Origin: an uncultured Prevotellaceae bacterium
Lineage (GTDB): Bacteria; Bacteroidota; Bacteroidia; Bacteroidales; Bacteroidaceae
NCBI GenBank assembly: GCA_902799455.1
Contig: CADCAX010000015.1
Coordinates: 1 to 48,759, forward strand
DNA: 48,759 bases
Reading direction: 5' to 3'
Shown here piece after piece: positions 7,713-15,723 of this stretch (its first letter is position 1; each line of letters begins with the position of its first letter). The notes under the pieces are model-generated. The model saw only the letters and a program-made list of their open reading frames with translations, was not told the origin of the DNA and searched no databases. The translations under genes were made by a program, and so were the position numbers.

Positions 7713-8660
7713 TTATATCGTCTGAAGATATTTCTCTGCTTCGAGGGCGGCTTTACATCCTGTTCCTGCTGCAACAATAGCCTGACGATATATAGGGTCG
7801 CAAACATCTCCTGCAGCATATACTCCAGGAAGGATATTGCCATTCTTATCGCATACCTGTTGTGTATTGCCGACAGTCTTTATATATCCCATCTCGTCAA
7901 GAGCCAGAGAATCCTTAAAGATATCTGTTGCAGGTTTGTGACCGATAGCGAGGAAGAATCCGTCAATAGCAACATCATAATGCTCTTCGTCAGCCTCACC
8001 CTTACGTTTTACCACATGCATACCTTCAACGCCATTCTCTCCATAAAGACCAGTTGCATTGTGCTCAAAGAGTATTTCAATATTTTCGGCATCGCGCACT
8101 CTCTGTTGCATTATCTCTGATGCACGAAGATAATTCTTCCTGACAACGAGATAGACCTTCTTACACAGACCTGAAAGATATAAGGCATCCTCACAGGCAG
8201 TATCACCACCACCTACGACAGCAGTAACCTTCTTACGATAGAAGAATCCGTCACAGGTAGCACAGGCGCTAACTCCCATACCGTTGTATTTCTCTTCGTC
8301 AGGCAATCCGAGATACTTTGCCTTTGCACCTGTAGCAATAATGATGCTGTCAGCCTCTATGACAGTATTATCATCAGTAGTAGCTCTATACGGTTTTGAA
8401 GAGAAGTCAATACTTACGATTTCTCCATCACGTATTTCTGCTCCAAAGCGTTCAGCCTGTTCGCGAATCTCCATCATCATCTGGTTGGCATCAACTCCAT
8501 GAGGATATCCAGGGAAATTCTCCACGATAGTTGTCTGTGTAAGTTGTCCACCCATCTGTGGTCCGACATATTCGATTGGTGAGAGATTAGCACGTCCGGC
8601 ATATATTGCGGCAGTATATCCAGCAGGTCCGCTACCTATTATTAAGCACTTGGTTTTCAT
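7713..8660 (-). CDS. trxB: Thioredoxin reductase
   Basis: Cytoplasmic FAD enzyme that passes electrons from NADPH to thioredoxin. The 315-residue length is typical. It has the FAD-binding GSGPAGY (9-15), the redox pair Cys133-Cys136 in SACATCDGFF, the NADPH-binding VVGGGDTACEDA and the C-terminal GVYAAGDVCD. The start is set at MKTKCLIIGSGPAG (ATG at 8658-8660); a longer reading to 8747 would run into the upstream small gene. The upstream gene ends 28 nt away, so both may be co-transcribed. Confidence 0.96.
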   Translation of the reverse strand: MKTKCLIIGSGPAGYTAAIYAGRANLSPIEYVGPQMGGQLTQTTIVENFPGYPHGVDANQMMMEIREQAERFGAEIRDGEIVSIDFSSKPYRATTDDNTVIEADSIIIATGAKAKYLGLPDEEKYNGMGVSACATCDGFFYRKKVTAVVGGGDTACEDALYLSGLCKKVYLVVRKNYLRASEIMQQRVRDAENIEILFEHNATGLYGENGVEGMHVVKRKGEADEEHYDVAIDGFFLAIGHKPATDIFKDSLALDEMGYIKTVGNTQQVCDKNGNILPGVYAAGDVCDPIYRQAIVAAGTGCKAALEAEKYLQTI

Positions 8661-8688
8661 TGTTCTTGTGGATGTTTTTATGTTTTGG

Positions 8689-9054
8689 TCAGTTATTCTT
8701 GTTGTTTGTCTGAGTTTCCCCATTATTGTTGTTTCTGGTCCTGTCATTCTTTGTGGAATTGTCTTTTCTTTGTTGAGAAGACGTTCTGTTTCCAGAAAAA
8801 CTGCTTATGAAGCCACTTCGCATACCACCAGTAACACCAGACCTGTACATATTGTTTACAGGAGGGCGTGAAGGCTCTGCATTACTGGTATTATTGTTGC
8901 GTGAGTTGTTATTGTTCACTGTAGAGCGAGTGCTGCTTGAGCGCATATTCGAGGTTCTGTCATTAGATTGACAATCAGAACCTGAGACATTATGACAATA
9001 ACCTCCTGTCAGCATGCAGAGAATCATTATTGCTATGGTGATAATCTTCTTCAT
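8689..9054 (-). CDS. Small exported Asn/Ser/Arg-rich protein, unknown function
   Basis: A 121-residue protein starting MKKIITIAIMILCMLTGGYC, a clear hydrophobic signal peptide. The Cys at the end could be a lipidation site, although GGYC is a poor lipobox. The mature part is low complexity and polar, rich in Asn, Ser, Arg and Thr, and is expected to be disordered. It contains VTGGMRSGFISSFSGNRTSS and an Asn-rich tail. I recognise no domain. The start is the ATG at 9052-9054, because a promoter-like TATTTTTG (9084-9091) lies just upstream and would be inside any longer version. It sits between dnaG and trxB. Confidence 0.6.
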   Translation of the reverse strand: MKKIITIAIMILCMLTGGYCHNVSGSDCQSNDRTSNMRSSSTRSTVNNNNSRNNNTSNAEPSRPPVNNMYRSGVTGGMRSGFISSFSGNRTSSQQRKDNSTKNDRTRNNNNGETQTNNKNN

Positions 9055-9083
9055 GTTTCTATACTTCTGAATATTATTTTTTG

Positions 9084-9091
9084 CAAAAATA
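9084..9091 (-). promoter_or_regulatory. Candidate promoter of the small exported protein and trxB
   Basis: The minus strand reads TATTTTTG followed by CA, matching the -7 consensus, about 30 nt before the start codon. No strong -33 TTG was seen at the usual distance. Confidence 0.45.
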
Positions 9092-9122
9092 AACAATAGT
9101 AATTATTCTGGAAAACATTTTT

Positions 9123-9138
9123 CCCTACGATAGTAGGG
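9123..9138 (-). terminator. Short hairpin after dnaG
   Basis: CCCTAC and GTAGGG form a perfect 6-bp stem with a 4-nt loop 12 nt after the dnaG stop. No T-run follows on the minus strand, so termination is only possible. Confidence 0.35.
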
Positions 9139-9149
9139 GAATTTCCCTA

Positions 9150-11162
9150 TCATGCTTTCAGGCTGCCTCCGATTTTCTTTGCAATAGCTGTCAGAATCTT
9201 TTCTGTCTCTTGCAGTTCGACAATGAGTTCCATCTGTCTTTCGGAGTCAGTGGTAGTTTTTATTTCGTTTCGTATCTGGGTCAGTTTGTCTGTAATATAC
9301 TCGCGTCGGAACTCGTATAACAGATGCTCTATCTTATCGCGAAGCTGTTCTATGGAAAGCTTTACCTCCAGACTTTTGGATAATGTCAGAGCGTCTGATG
9401 TCAGTTTTATTGCGAGGTTTGATATGTCGTAATCATGATGACTGGTGAAATAGTGCTCGCACGAGAAATTCTCTTCTCCAGTATGTTCCACAGCTTCCTG
9501 CATTATATCATTATACATCTGATTTGAGAACCTCAGGTTGTCTCCTTCGAGATTATACTGTATGAATTGTGCTACTGTCAGAGAAAAAATATTTCCGTCA
9601 TCATCTGTGATGTTGTCATACAGCACCTCTTCTCCATGTTGTATGATTATCTTCATCAGCAGGTCTGCCGATGTCTCTCTTTTTCTCCTTTGCTGTTGCT
9701 GAATAGGAGTTGTCTGTGGTGTGGTTTGTACAGGAGCAGATGGTGTAGGATTCTTGACATTATCCAACAATCTATGCTTGGGATATTCCTGGTATTCCTT
9801 AGTGCGTTGCTGCTCACGTAATTCAGCTTTCCGTTCCTCTTCTCTGTAGGAACGAATCTCTTCGTTCATCTTGGCAGTCAGAGTCTGTTCGCTGAACCCA
9901 AGGCGTGCAGAACAGTCCTGAATATATGCATCCCTCACAATAGGGTCGCCAATCACACTGACACTCTTTATGATGCTGCTTATAGCTTCCGAACGTTCAT
10001 GTGGATCTGTAACACCATCAAGCAATACCTTCGTCTTGAATGCTATAAAATCCATCTGGTGGTCCTTGATGTATGCCCTGAATTCCTCTGCAGTATTCTT
10101 CTTTGCAAATTCGTCAGGATCCAGTCCGTCAGGCAGTAGCATCACTTTTACATTCATACCCTCTTTCAGCAGCATATCTGTACCTCTTAATGCAGCCTTA
10201 ATGCCTGCAGCATCACCATCATAGAGAAGCACAATGTTTGATGTGAAACGATGAAGTATATGTATCTGGTATTCAGAGAGTGCTGTTCCGCTGTTGGCAA
10301 CGACATTTTCTATTCCACATTGGTGCATAGAGATAACATCGGTATATCCCTCCACCATAAAGACGAGATTCTCTTTGGCAATAGCTTTCTTTGCCTGAAA
10401 AATGCCATAGAGCTCATGGTCCTTATGGTATATCTCAGAATCAGGTGAGTTGACATATTTTTGGTTTATGCCCTTTGTGCGTGAGTCGAGCACACGACCT
10501 CCAAAGGCAACCACTTTTCCAGATATTCCTATCCATGGGAATATAGCGCGTCCACTGAAGCGGTCAAAGGGAAGTTTTGAGGTGGAGTTCTCGGGTTTAT
10601 AGCATAGTCCCACCTTTATAAGATATTCCTCCTTATATCCCTGCTTTATGGCTGTTTCTGCCATTGCGTGTCTTTCGTTCAGACAGAAACCCAGTCGGAA
10701 CTTCTCTATAATGTCATCGCGAATACCTCTTGAGCGGAAATACTGTAATCCGATAGCCCTACCGTCGATGTTGTTTTGCAGGATATCCTTGAAATAGTTT
10801 GCAGCCCATTCGTTTACTATGAACATTGCTTCTCGTTCGGACTGCTCCTTCTTCTGTTCATCGGTAAGCTCGGTTTCCTGAATCTCTATGTGATATTTGT
10901 TTGCTAACCAGCGCAGAGCTTCTGGGTATGTCAGTTGCTCATGCTTCATAATGAAGCTTACGCTGTCGCCACCTTCTCCACAAACGAAGCAATGGCACGA
11001 GCGTCGGGTGGGAGAGACATAGAAAGAAGGGGTGTGGTCGTTATGGAAAGGGCATAGGCCACGATAGTTTATTCCCACTTTCTTCAGGGATACGAAATCG
11101 GATACCACATCAACGATGTCTGCAGTATCTTTTATGCGTTCTATGGTGGCTCGGTCGATCAA
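9150..11162 (-). CDS. dnaG: DNA primase
   Basis: Replicative primase that makes RNA primers at the fork together with the DnaB helicase. At 670 residues it has the expected architecture. The N-terminal CHC2 zinc-binding domain uses ligands Cys37, His40, Cys58 and Cys61. The central TOPRIM core has MVEGYTDVISMHQ and LLYDGDAAGIKA. A C-terminal helicase-interaction region follows a Gln/Pro-rich linker. The start is TTG (11160-11162): the protein reads MIDRATIERIKDTADIVDVV as in other primases, an in-frame stop lies about six codons upstream, and the next ATG would remove the zinc finger. A 7-nt repeat array touches the start codon. Confidence 0.96.
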   Translation of the reverse strand: MIDRATIERIKDTADIVDVVSDFVSLKKVGINYRGLCPFHNDHTPSFYVSPTRRSCHCFVCGEGGDSVSFIMKHEQLTYPEALRWLANKYHIEIQETELTDEQKKEQSEREAMFIVNEWAANYFKDILQNNIDGRAIGLQYFRSRGIRDDIIEKFRLGFCLNERHAMAETAIKQGYKEEYLIKVGLCYKPENSTSKLPFDRFSGRAIFPWIGISGKVVAFGGRVLDSRTKGINQKYVNSPDSEIYHKDHELYGIFQAKKAIAKENLVFMVEGYTDVISMHQCGIENVVANSGTALSEYQIHILHRFTSNIVLLYDGDAAGIKAALRGTDMLLKEGMNVKVMLLPDGLDPDEFAKKNTAEEFRAYIKDHQMDFIAFKTKVLLDGVTDPHERSEAISSIIKSVSVIGDPIVRDAYIQDCSARLGFSEQTLTAKMNEEIRSYREEERKAELREQQRTKEYQEYPKHRLLDNVKNPTPSAPVQTTPQTTPIQQQQRRKRETSADLLMKIIIQHGEEVLYDNITDDDGNIFSLTVAQFIQYNLEGDNLRFSNQMYNDIMQEAVEHTGEENFSCEHYFTSHHDYDISNLAIKLTSDALTLSKSLEVKLSIEQLRDKIEHLLYEFRREYITDKLTQIRNEIKTTTDSERQMELIVELQETEKILTAIAKKIGGSLKA

Positions 11163-11197
11163 GTTAAGAATTAAGAGTTAAGAATTAAGAGTTAAGA
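11163..11197. repeat. Heptanucleotide array, rsmD/dnaG junction (5 units)
   Basis: Five phased units alternate GTTAAGA and ATTAAGA, starting at the base next to the dnaG TTG codon. The rsmD stop codon (11199-11201) falls in a decayed sixth unit, so the array fills the intercistronic gap. Confidence 0.9.
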
Positions 11198-11198
11198 G

Positions 11199-11747
11199 TT
11201 ATTTCTTAAAGATGCTAAAATTCACGCTTCCGTAAGAGCGATGTTCAACAAATCGTGGATGTGATGTAAAATCGTTTTGCTTTCCGTGTTCAAAGACGAA
11301 GATGCCTCCTTCCTTTAAAAGAGGCAGGGCCTTGTCAGGTATCTGTGCCAGAGTAGGCAGGGCATATGGTGGGTCAGCAAATATGAAATCAAACTGCTTC
11401 TTGCATGTCTTCAGGAATTTAAATACATCGCCTCTGATGAGTGTATGGTTCAGCAATGCTTCAGAATTGGAATTTGTTGACAACTTATCAATGCATTGTT
11501 GTATAAACCGAGCGTGGTCACGATCCAGTTCTACACTGACAACATTGCTACATCCGCGCGACAGCAGTTCTAAAGAAATGCTTCCTGTGCCAGCAAAGAG
11601 GTCGAGGGCAGAGGTGTCTTCAAAGTCAATATACCCCTGGAGCACATTGAATATGTTCTCCTTTGCAAAATCTGTCGTAGGTCTGGCCTTGAAGTTGCGG
11701 GGAATGTCGAAATGACGACCTTTGTATATGCCTGTTACAATACGCAC
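11199..11747 (-). CDS. rsmD: 16S rRNA (guanine966-N2)-methyltransferase
   Basis: SAM-dependent methyltransferase acting on G966 of 16S rRNA during 30S assembly. The 182-residue length is typical. It opens with MRIVTGIYKGRHFDIP, has the SAM-binding LDLFAGTGS (48-56), VELDRDHA and the catalytic DPPY (125-128). Its start overlaps the DUF3822 gene by 13 nt, a pairing I recall as common in Bacteroidetes. dnaG follows after a gap made of 7-nt repeats. Confidence 0.95.
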   Translation of the reverse strand: MRIVTGIYKGRHFDIPRNFKARPTTDFAKENIFNVLQGYIDFEDTSALDLFAGTGSISLELLSRGCSNVVSVELDRDHARFIQQCIDKLSTNSNSEALLNHTLIRGDVFKFLKTCKKQFDFIFADPPYALPTLAQIPDKALPLLKEGGIFVFEHGKQNDFTSHPRFVEHRSYGSVNFSIFKK

Positions 11748-12457
11748 TCTCTTACCTCCTCTATGAATTTGCTTAATTTTTCATGCATTTCTCCAGGTAT
11801 TTCTCCGCATAAAGACAGAATATCCGTATCCTTGTTCATGCCAAGTTGTTTCCATACATATAATATGTAGTAGAGCATATCATCGGTATTCTTCATCTTA
11901 AAGGAATTGGCATATCTGAACCGGTGTTGCTCGAAATAGCATATATTCATCACGTCATTATAGAAGTAAACGAAGAGGTTCCTGTCTTGGGTGCCCTTGT
12001 AATAATTCTTATATAATGTCTGCCAGACCTGTATGATATTATTGGATATCTCTATTTCCGAGCAATTATCTTCCACAACCATTTTAAGGTCTTTGTTCAA
12101 AGGGAAGATGGCTGTAGCATCAAGGAGTGGAATCTCCTTTACACATTTTTCATCATATTTACATCCGGTGATGGCAATGTTGTATGATATCTCAGGGTCA
12201 AAATTCTCTTCAATAGGAATAAGGACAACTGGCGTCGATACATTCAGTACAGCATGGATACAGGGGATGCCGTCGGGAGTTGTTTTTGCAGCCTTCATGT
12301 ATGACTGCTCACGAAACACCTCACGCAGGTTTGCTGCAACAGACATCTTCTCGTCAATGACATACTCATGCTCTGCTGTAGTGCCATCTGTCTCGGTTAT
12401 CTTAAACTGGAATTTGTCGTTACGGATATTTATTATGATTTTCTTTATTTCAGTCAT
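11735..12457 (-). CDS. DUF3822 family protein
   Basis: A 240-residue cytoplasmic protein with no signal peptide or membrane segment, matching my recollection of DUF3822, a Bacteroidetes family found next to rsmD. It shows SVAANLREVFREQSYM near the N-terminus and NLFVYFYNDVMNICYFEQHRFRYAN (in two parts) in the second half. The second-half pattern suggests the actin-like ATPase fold, but I cannot confirm that from sequence. No function is known to me. It overlaps rsmD by 13 nt. Its promoter is so close to the ATG that the mRNA would be nearly leaderless. Confidence 0.75.
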   Translation of the reverse strand: MTEIKKIIINIRNDKFQFKITETDGTTAEHEYVIDEKMSVAANLREVFREQSYMKAAKTTPDGIPCIHAVLNVSTPVVLIPIEENFDPEISYNIAITGCKYDEKCVKEIPLLDATAIFPLNKDLKMVVEDNCSEIEISNNIIQVWQTLYKNYYKGTQDRNLFVYFYNDVMNICYFEQHRFRYANSFKMKNTDDMLYYILYVWKQLGMNKDTDILSLCGEIPGEMHEKLSKFIEEVRECVL

Positions 12458-12462
12458 GGGTG

Positions 12463-12493
12463 CAAAGGTAAAAAAAAATAATCAATTTCCCAA
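12463..12493 (-). promoter_or_regulatory. Promoter of the DUF3822-rsmD-dnaG operon
   Basis: The minus strand has TTG (12491-12493), a 20-nt spacer and TACCTTTG (12463-12470). The -7 element ends only 5 nt before the start codon ATG (12455-12457), so transcription should begin at or within a few bases of the start codon. Confidence 0.75.
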
Positions 12494-12551
12494 GGATTTT
12501 TATAAAATAAAAATTAGCTTGTGACGTTTTTATAGTAAAGAATCTTTCTGT

Positions 12552-13982
12552 ATGACTACTGACGCCTTTAAGCAAATAATCCTGGAGCACCTTCATTTTC
12601 CTCCCACTGCTGACCAGCGAGGGGCTATGGATGAGTTTGTCCGTTTTATTGCTCAGAGGGATGGTATGCCTGCTATGCTGATGCGAGGTTCTGCCGGAAC
12701 GGGAAAGACTTCCCTTGTAGCAGCTATGGTAAAGAGTCTTCTGCAGTTGAAGCAGAAAGTAATCCTTATGGCTCCAACTGGCCGTGCTGCAAAGGTGTTG
12801 GCTTTAAGCAGTGATACTCCTGCCACAACTATTCACAGAAAGATATACCGTCAAAAGAGTCTTGGTGGGGATTTCAGTCTTGACATAAACCTTCATGCTG
12901 ATACTCTGTTTATTGTTGACGAAGCTTCAATGATAAGCACCGAGCCACAGGTTGCCACAGCTGGAATGCCGATGTTTCTGGGTAATGGAGGTGGACTGAT
13001 AGACGACCTTGTGACCTATGTCTATTCTGGCAAGAATTGCCGCCTGATGCTTATCGGTGATACAGCACAGTTACCACCAATAGGGGAGGATGAAGCACCT
13101 GCGTTACAGAAGGGTGTTATGGAGTGCTACGGGTTGAACGTATATGAGTATGACATAATGGAGGTGGTACGTCAGAAATCAGTATCAGGAATATTATGGA
13201 ATGCAAATCAGATACGTTTTCTCATAACTCATGATTCCGCAACAGAACTTCCCAGGATTAAGTTTTCCGGCTTTGCAGATATAGTGGTAGTACCTGGCAG
13301 CGAACTGATAGAGAGTCTCGAAGACAGTTATTATAGGATGGGTGTTGATGATACTGTTGTCATCACCCGTAGCAATAAACGTGCTACTATATATAATAAT
13401 GGTATCAGAACACGTGTTCTTGACCATGAAGATGCCCTTACTTCTGGTGACAGGATAATGATTGTAAAGAACCATTATTTTGAAGAAGAGAATCCGCCTA
13501 TGCCCTTCATAGCCAATGGTGACCTTGCTGTTGTTCAGAGGGTAAGGAATACAATAGAACTGTATGGCTTTACCTTTGCAGACCTTACATTGAGTTTTCC
13601 TGATTATGATGATGTGGAACTCACAATGACTGCTATTCTCGATTGTCTGCAGACCGATTCTCCAGCCCTAACAACAGAACAGCAGAAACAATTATATGAC
13701 GGTGTAATGGAAGACTATTCCGACCTTCCCCGAAAAGATGACAGGCTTAAGGCTATGAAGAATGATATCTATTATACCGCTTTGCAAGTGAAGTTCGCCT
13801 ATGCCGTAACATGTCATAAGGCTCAGGGTGGACAATGGGGACATGTATATATCGATCAAGGATATATGACAGATGATATGCTGACTCCTGACTATATCCA
13901 CTGGCTATATACAGCCTTCACACGAGCTAGCGAGAAACTGTTTCTTGTAAACTGGCCTAAGGAACAAACAAAAGAAGATTGA
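12552..13982 (+). CDS. RecD-like ATP-dependent DNA helicase (SF1B)
   Basis: A 476-residue superfamily 1 helicase of the RecD/Dda group. Motif I is RGSAGTGKTSL (45-55), motif II is LFIVDEASMIS, and the C-terminal UvrD_C_2-type segment contains VTCHKAQGGQWGHVYID and YTAFTRASEKLFLVNW. It lacks the N-terminal domains of RecD2 and of RecBCD RecD. No recB or recC is nearby, so it is a stand-alone enzyme, probably in DNA repair or replication restart. The upstream gap holds a weak promoter-like TTG - 19 nt - AATCTTTC. It is divergent from DUF3822 and ends in a bidirectional terminator. Confidence 0.88.
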   Translation: MTTDAFKQIILEHLHFPPTADQRGAMDEFVRFIAQRDGMPAMLMRGSAGTGKTSLVAAMVKSLLQLKQKVILMAPTGRAAKVLALSSDTPATTIHRKIYRQKSLGGDFSLDINLHADTLFIVDEASMISTEPQVATAGMPMFLGNGGGLIDDLVTYVYSGKNCRLMLIGDTAQLPPIGEDEAPALQKGVMECYGLNVYEYDIMEVVRQKSVSGILWNANQIRFLITHDSATELPRIKFSGFADIVVVPGSELIESLEDSYYRMGVDDTVVITRSNKRATIYNNGIRTRVLDHEDALTSGDRIMIVKNHYFEEENPPMPFIANGDLAVVQRVRNTIELYGFTFADLTLSFPDYDDVELTMTAILDCLQTDSPALTTEQQKQLYDGVMEDYSDLPRKDDRLKAMKNDIYYTALQVKFAYAVTCHKAQGGQWGHVYIDQGYMTDDMLTPDYIHWLYTAFTRASEKLFLVNWPKEQTKED

Positions 13983-14008
13983 AGCCGAAACCTCAATCTT
14001 CTTTTTTT
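13971..14008. terminator. Bidirectional intrinsic terminator
   Basis: GAAGATTGA (13974-13982) pairs with TCAATCTTC (13993-14001), flanked by an A-run on the left and an eight-base T-run on the right. It overlaps the helicase stop codon and serves the convergent helicase and porin genes. Confidence 0.85.
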
Positions 14009-14044
14009 TACACCCCTTTCACTCCACTTTTTTCACTCCACTTT

Positions 14045-15649
14045 CTAAAACTTATAGCTCAGCGTGCAGTTAATCTGATGGCGGTTGTTCTTGACTTCCT
14101 GCATAACAGTACCATTCTCCTTTATATCGCCTGTTGGAGTTTCTTTTTCACCAGGATTATACATTCGTCCGCTTGTTGTAGCATATGGATGATATTCTCC
14201 CTTTTGACCTATATACTGATAAGCGAGGTCAATGTTGAAGTGCTTTGCTACTGTGAAGCCGAGACCAAATGTTACACGATTTGTTCCTCCCCAGTTGGTA
14301 TAGTCGTTAGAAGTGAAGTTGGCACCACAGTCATATATGCCGTGAGTATGCTCTTCATAGTTTTTATAACCCTCAACCTTGTCATACATAGGGCTGACAT
14401 AGTTATAACCTACACGAATAGCAACATCTGGCACAGGCTTTATCTCAGCACCAAGTTTTAAGGTGTGAACACCCTTGAGGGAAGCCTTCGTGTTTGCATT
14501 GACAATATAGTCGTCATTCCATCTGTCATAGCTTGTATTGATAGCGCTATACTTTGCATAATCGTATGTTAATCCTAATGCTACGATATTGCCAATAGTA
14601 TGACCAAAGGAGACACCAAACTTCCAAGGTGTAGAGAATCTATACTCGCCATAGGCACTCTCTTTTACAGTGTATGTCTTTACAGCATTTGGATTAGAGT
14701 CTGTATATGTATCCTGCCAGATATCCTGTGTCAGACGATACCATGTTGGAGTATGGATATAGAGGCCGATACGGAAAGGAGAAGACTCAACAGGACGCCA
14801 GATAGCACCAAACTTTACATTTACACCAGAACCTGTTATCTTTCTCTCATTGACAGTCTCCAGAGCATATGGGTAATTGGCTGTTATAGCGTCATAGTTT
14901 CCACCAGCATCACCTGTAGGATCAAAATTTAACCCTCTGGCAATATTGTAGCTTACAAACTCATAGTAGTTTGCTATGCTGCTGAAGTCAACACTCTTTG
15001 CACCTATGGTAAGACCGAGGAACCATCTGTTTTTGATGTTTCCACTGATGTTGAAGTCAAACTCGCTGATGTATCCCTGGTTGTCATTCATTCCGAAGAA
15101 TTGTGTACCATAAGGCATGTGTTTAACTCCTTGCTCGTCATAGTTGTCATACACCATATAATCCATATTATTTAGTTGCCAGGTGTTAGAATTCATGGCA
15201 AGCACAGCCTTCTCACTGACACTGGAGTTTCCAAGCTCTCCCATAGCATTCAGAATCTGGTTGAAGTTCCTGCTCTTCTGAAAGTTGAAACCAAAGTTCA
15301 GGAAGGAGTTCTCATTTGTCTGCATCGAGAAAACTACACCAGCCTGATTAAGGTCAGCATTAGTCTTTCCATTATCAGTATATACACTATTGTTGTATGA
15401 GTCACCTTTCTGTATTGTAGCACCAGCAGAAACTCCTATCCACGATCTGCGGAACAATCCTATTCCGGCAGGGTTAGTACCCATAGTAGAGATATCAGCT
15501 CCGAGGGCTTCCATAGCACCGCCCATACCAACATATCTTGCTGTACCATTGAGGTCTTCAGTAGCAAGCTCTGCAACCTCGTAAGTCTCCTGTGCCTGCA
15601 TGCCGACTGTCATCATGCCCAAACATACAGTAAAGAATATTTTTTTCAT
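14045..15649 (-). CDS. OmpP1/FadL/TodX-family outer-membrane protein
   Basis: A 534-residue beta-barrel protein with a signal peptide (MKKIFFTVCLGMMTVGMQA) and the family N-terminus TARYVGMGGAMEALGADISTMGTNPAGIGLFR. This is the plug-and-hatch region of FadL-type channels for hydrophobic compounds. The rest alternates aromatic and polar residues as expected for 14 or so strands and ends LSYKF with a terminal Phe, the usual barrel signal. In Bacteroidetes these are often labelled hemin receptor; that label is not supported here. It lies downstream of the Gly/Ser-rich exported protein and may share its transcript. Confidence 0.88.
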   Translation of the reverse strand: MKKIFFTVCLGMMTVGMQAQETYEVAELATEDLNGTARYVGMGGAMEALGADISTMGTNPAGIGLFRRSWIGVSAGATIQKGDSYNNSVYTDNGKTNADLNQAGVVFSMQTNENSFLNFGFNFQKSRNFNQILNAMGELGNSSVSEKAVLAMNSNTWQLNNMDYMVYDNYDEQGVKHMPYGTQFFGMNDNQGYISEFDFNISGNIKNRWFLGLTIGAKSVDFSSIANYYEFVSYNIARGLNFDPTGDAGGNYDAITANYPYALETVNERKITGSGVNVKFGAIWRPVESSPFRIGLYIHTPTWYRLTQDIWQDTYTDSNPNAVKTYTVKESAYGEYRFSTPWKFGVSFGHTIGNIVALGLTYDYAKYSAINTSYDRWNDDYIVNANTKASLKGVHTLKLGAEIKPVPDVAIRVGYNYVSPMYDKVEGYKNYEEHTHGIYDCGANFTSNDYTNWGGTNRVTFGLGFTVAKHFNIDLAYQYIGQKGEYHPYATTSGRMYNPGEKETPTGDIKENGTVMQEVKNNRHQINCTLSYKF

Positions 15650-15658
15650 AGAATATAT

Positions 15659-15686
15659 CTTTAAACTTTAAACTTTAAACTAACTT
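15659..15686. repeat. Heptanucleotide array upstream of the porin (4 units)
   Basis: Three phased CTTTAAA units are followed by CTAACTT. They lie directly upstream of the OmpP1-type gene and next to a GC-rich hairpin. Confidence 0.75.
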
Positions 15687-15690
15687 TACT

Positions 15691-15709
15691 CCTCCCCCCC
15701 CTGGGGAGG
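15691..15709. repeat. GC-rich hairpin repeat, copy 1
   Basis: CCTCCCC and GGGGAGG form a 7-bp stem, followed by TCGGGAAGGGGCC that runs to within a few bases of the stop codon of the upstream gene. A near-identical sequence follows hisG at 23557. It may be a terminator or a dispersed extragenic element. Confidence 0.7.
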
Positions 15710-15723
15710 TCGGGAAGGGGCCT

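Noticed and set aside
8661..8747. Longer trxB N-terminus (29 extra codons)
   Set aside because: It would overlap the 3' end of the upstream small gene, and family alignment begins at MKTKCLIIGSGPAG.
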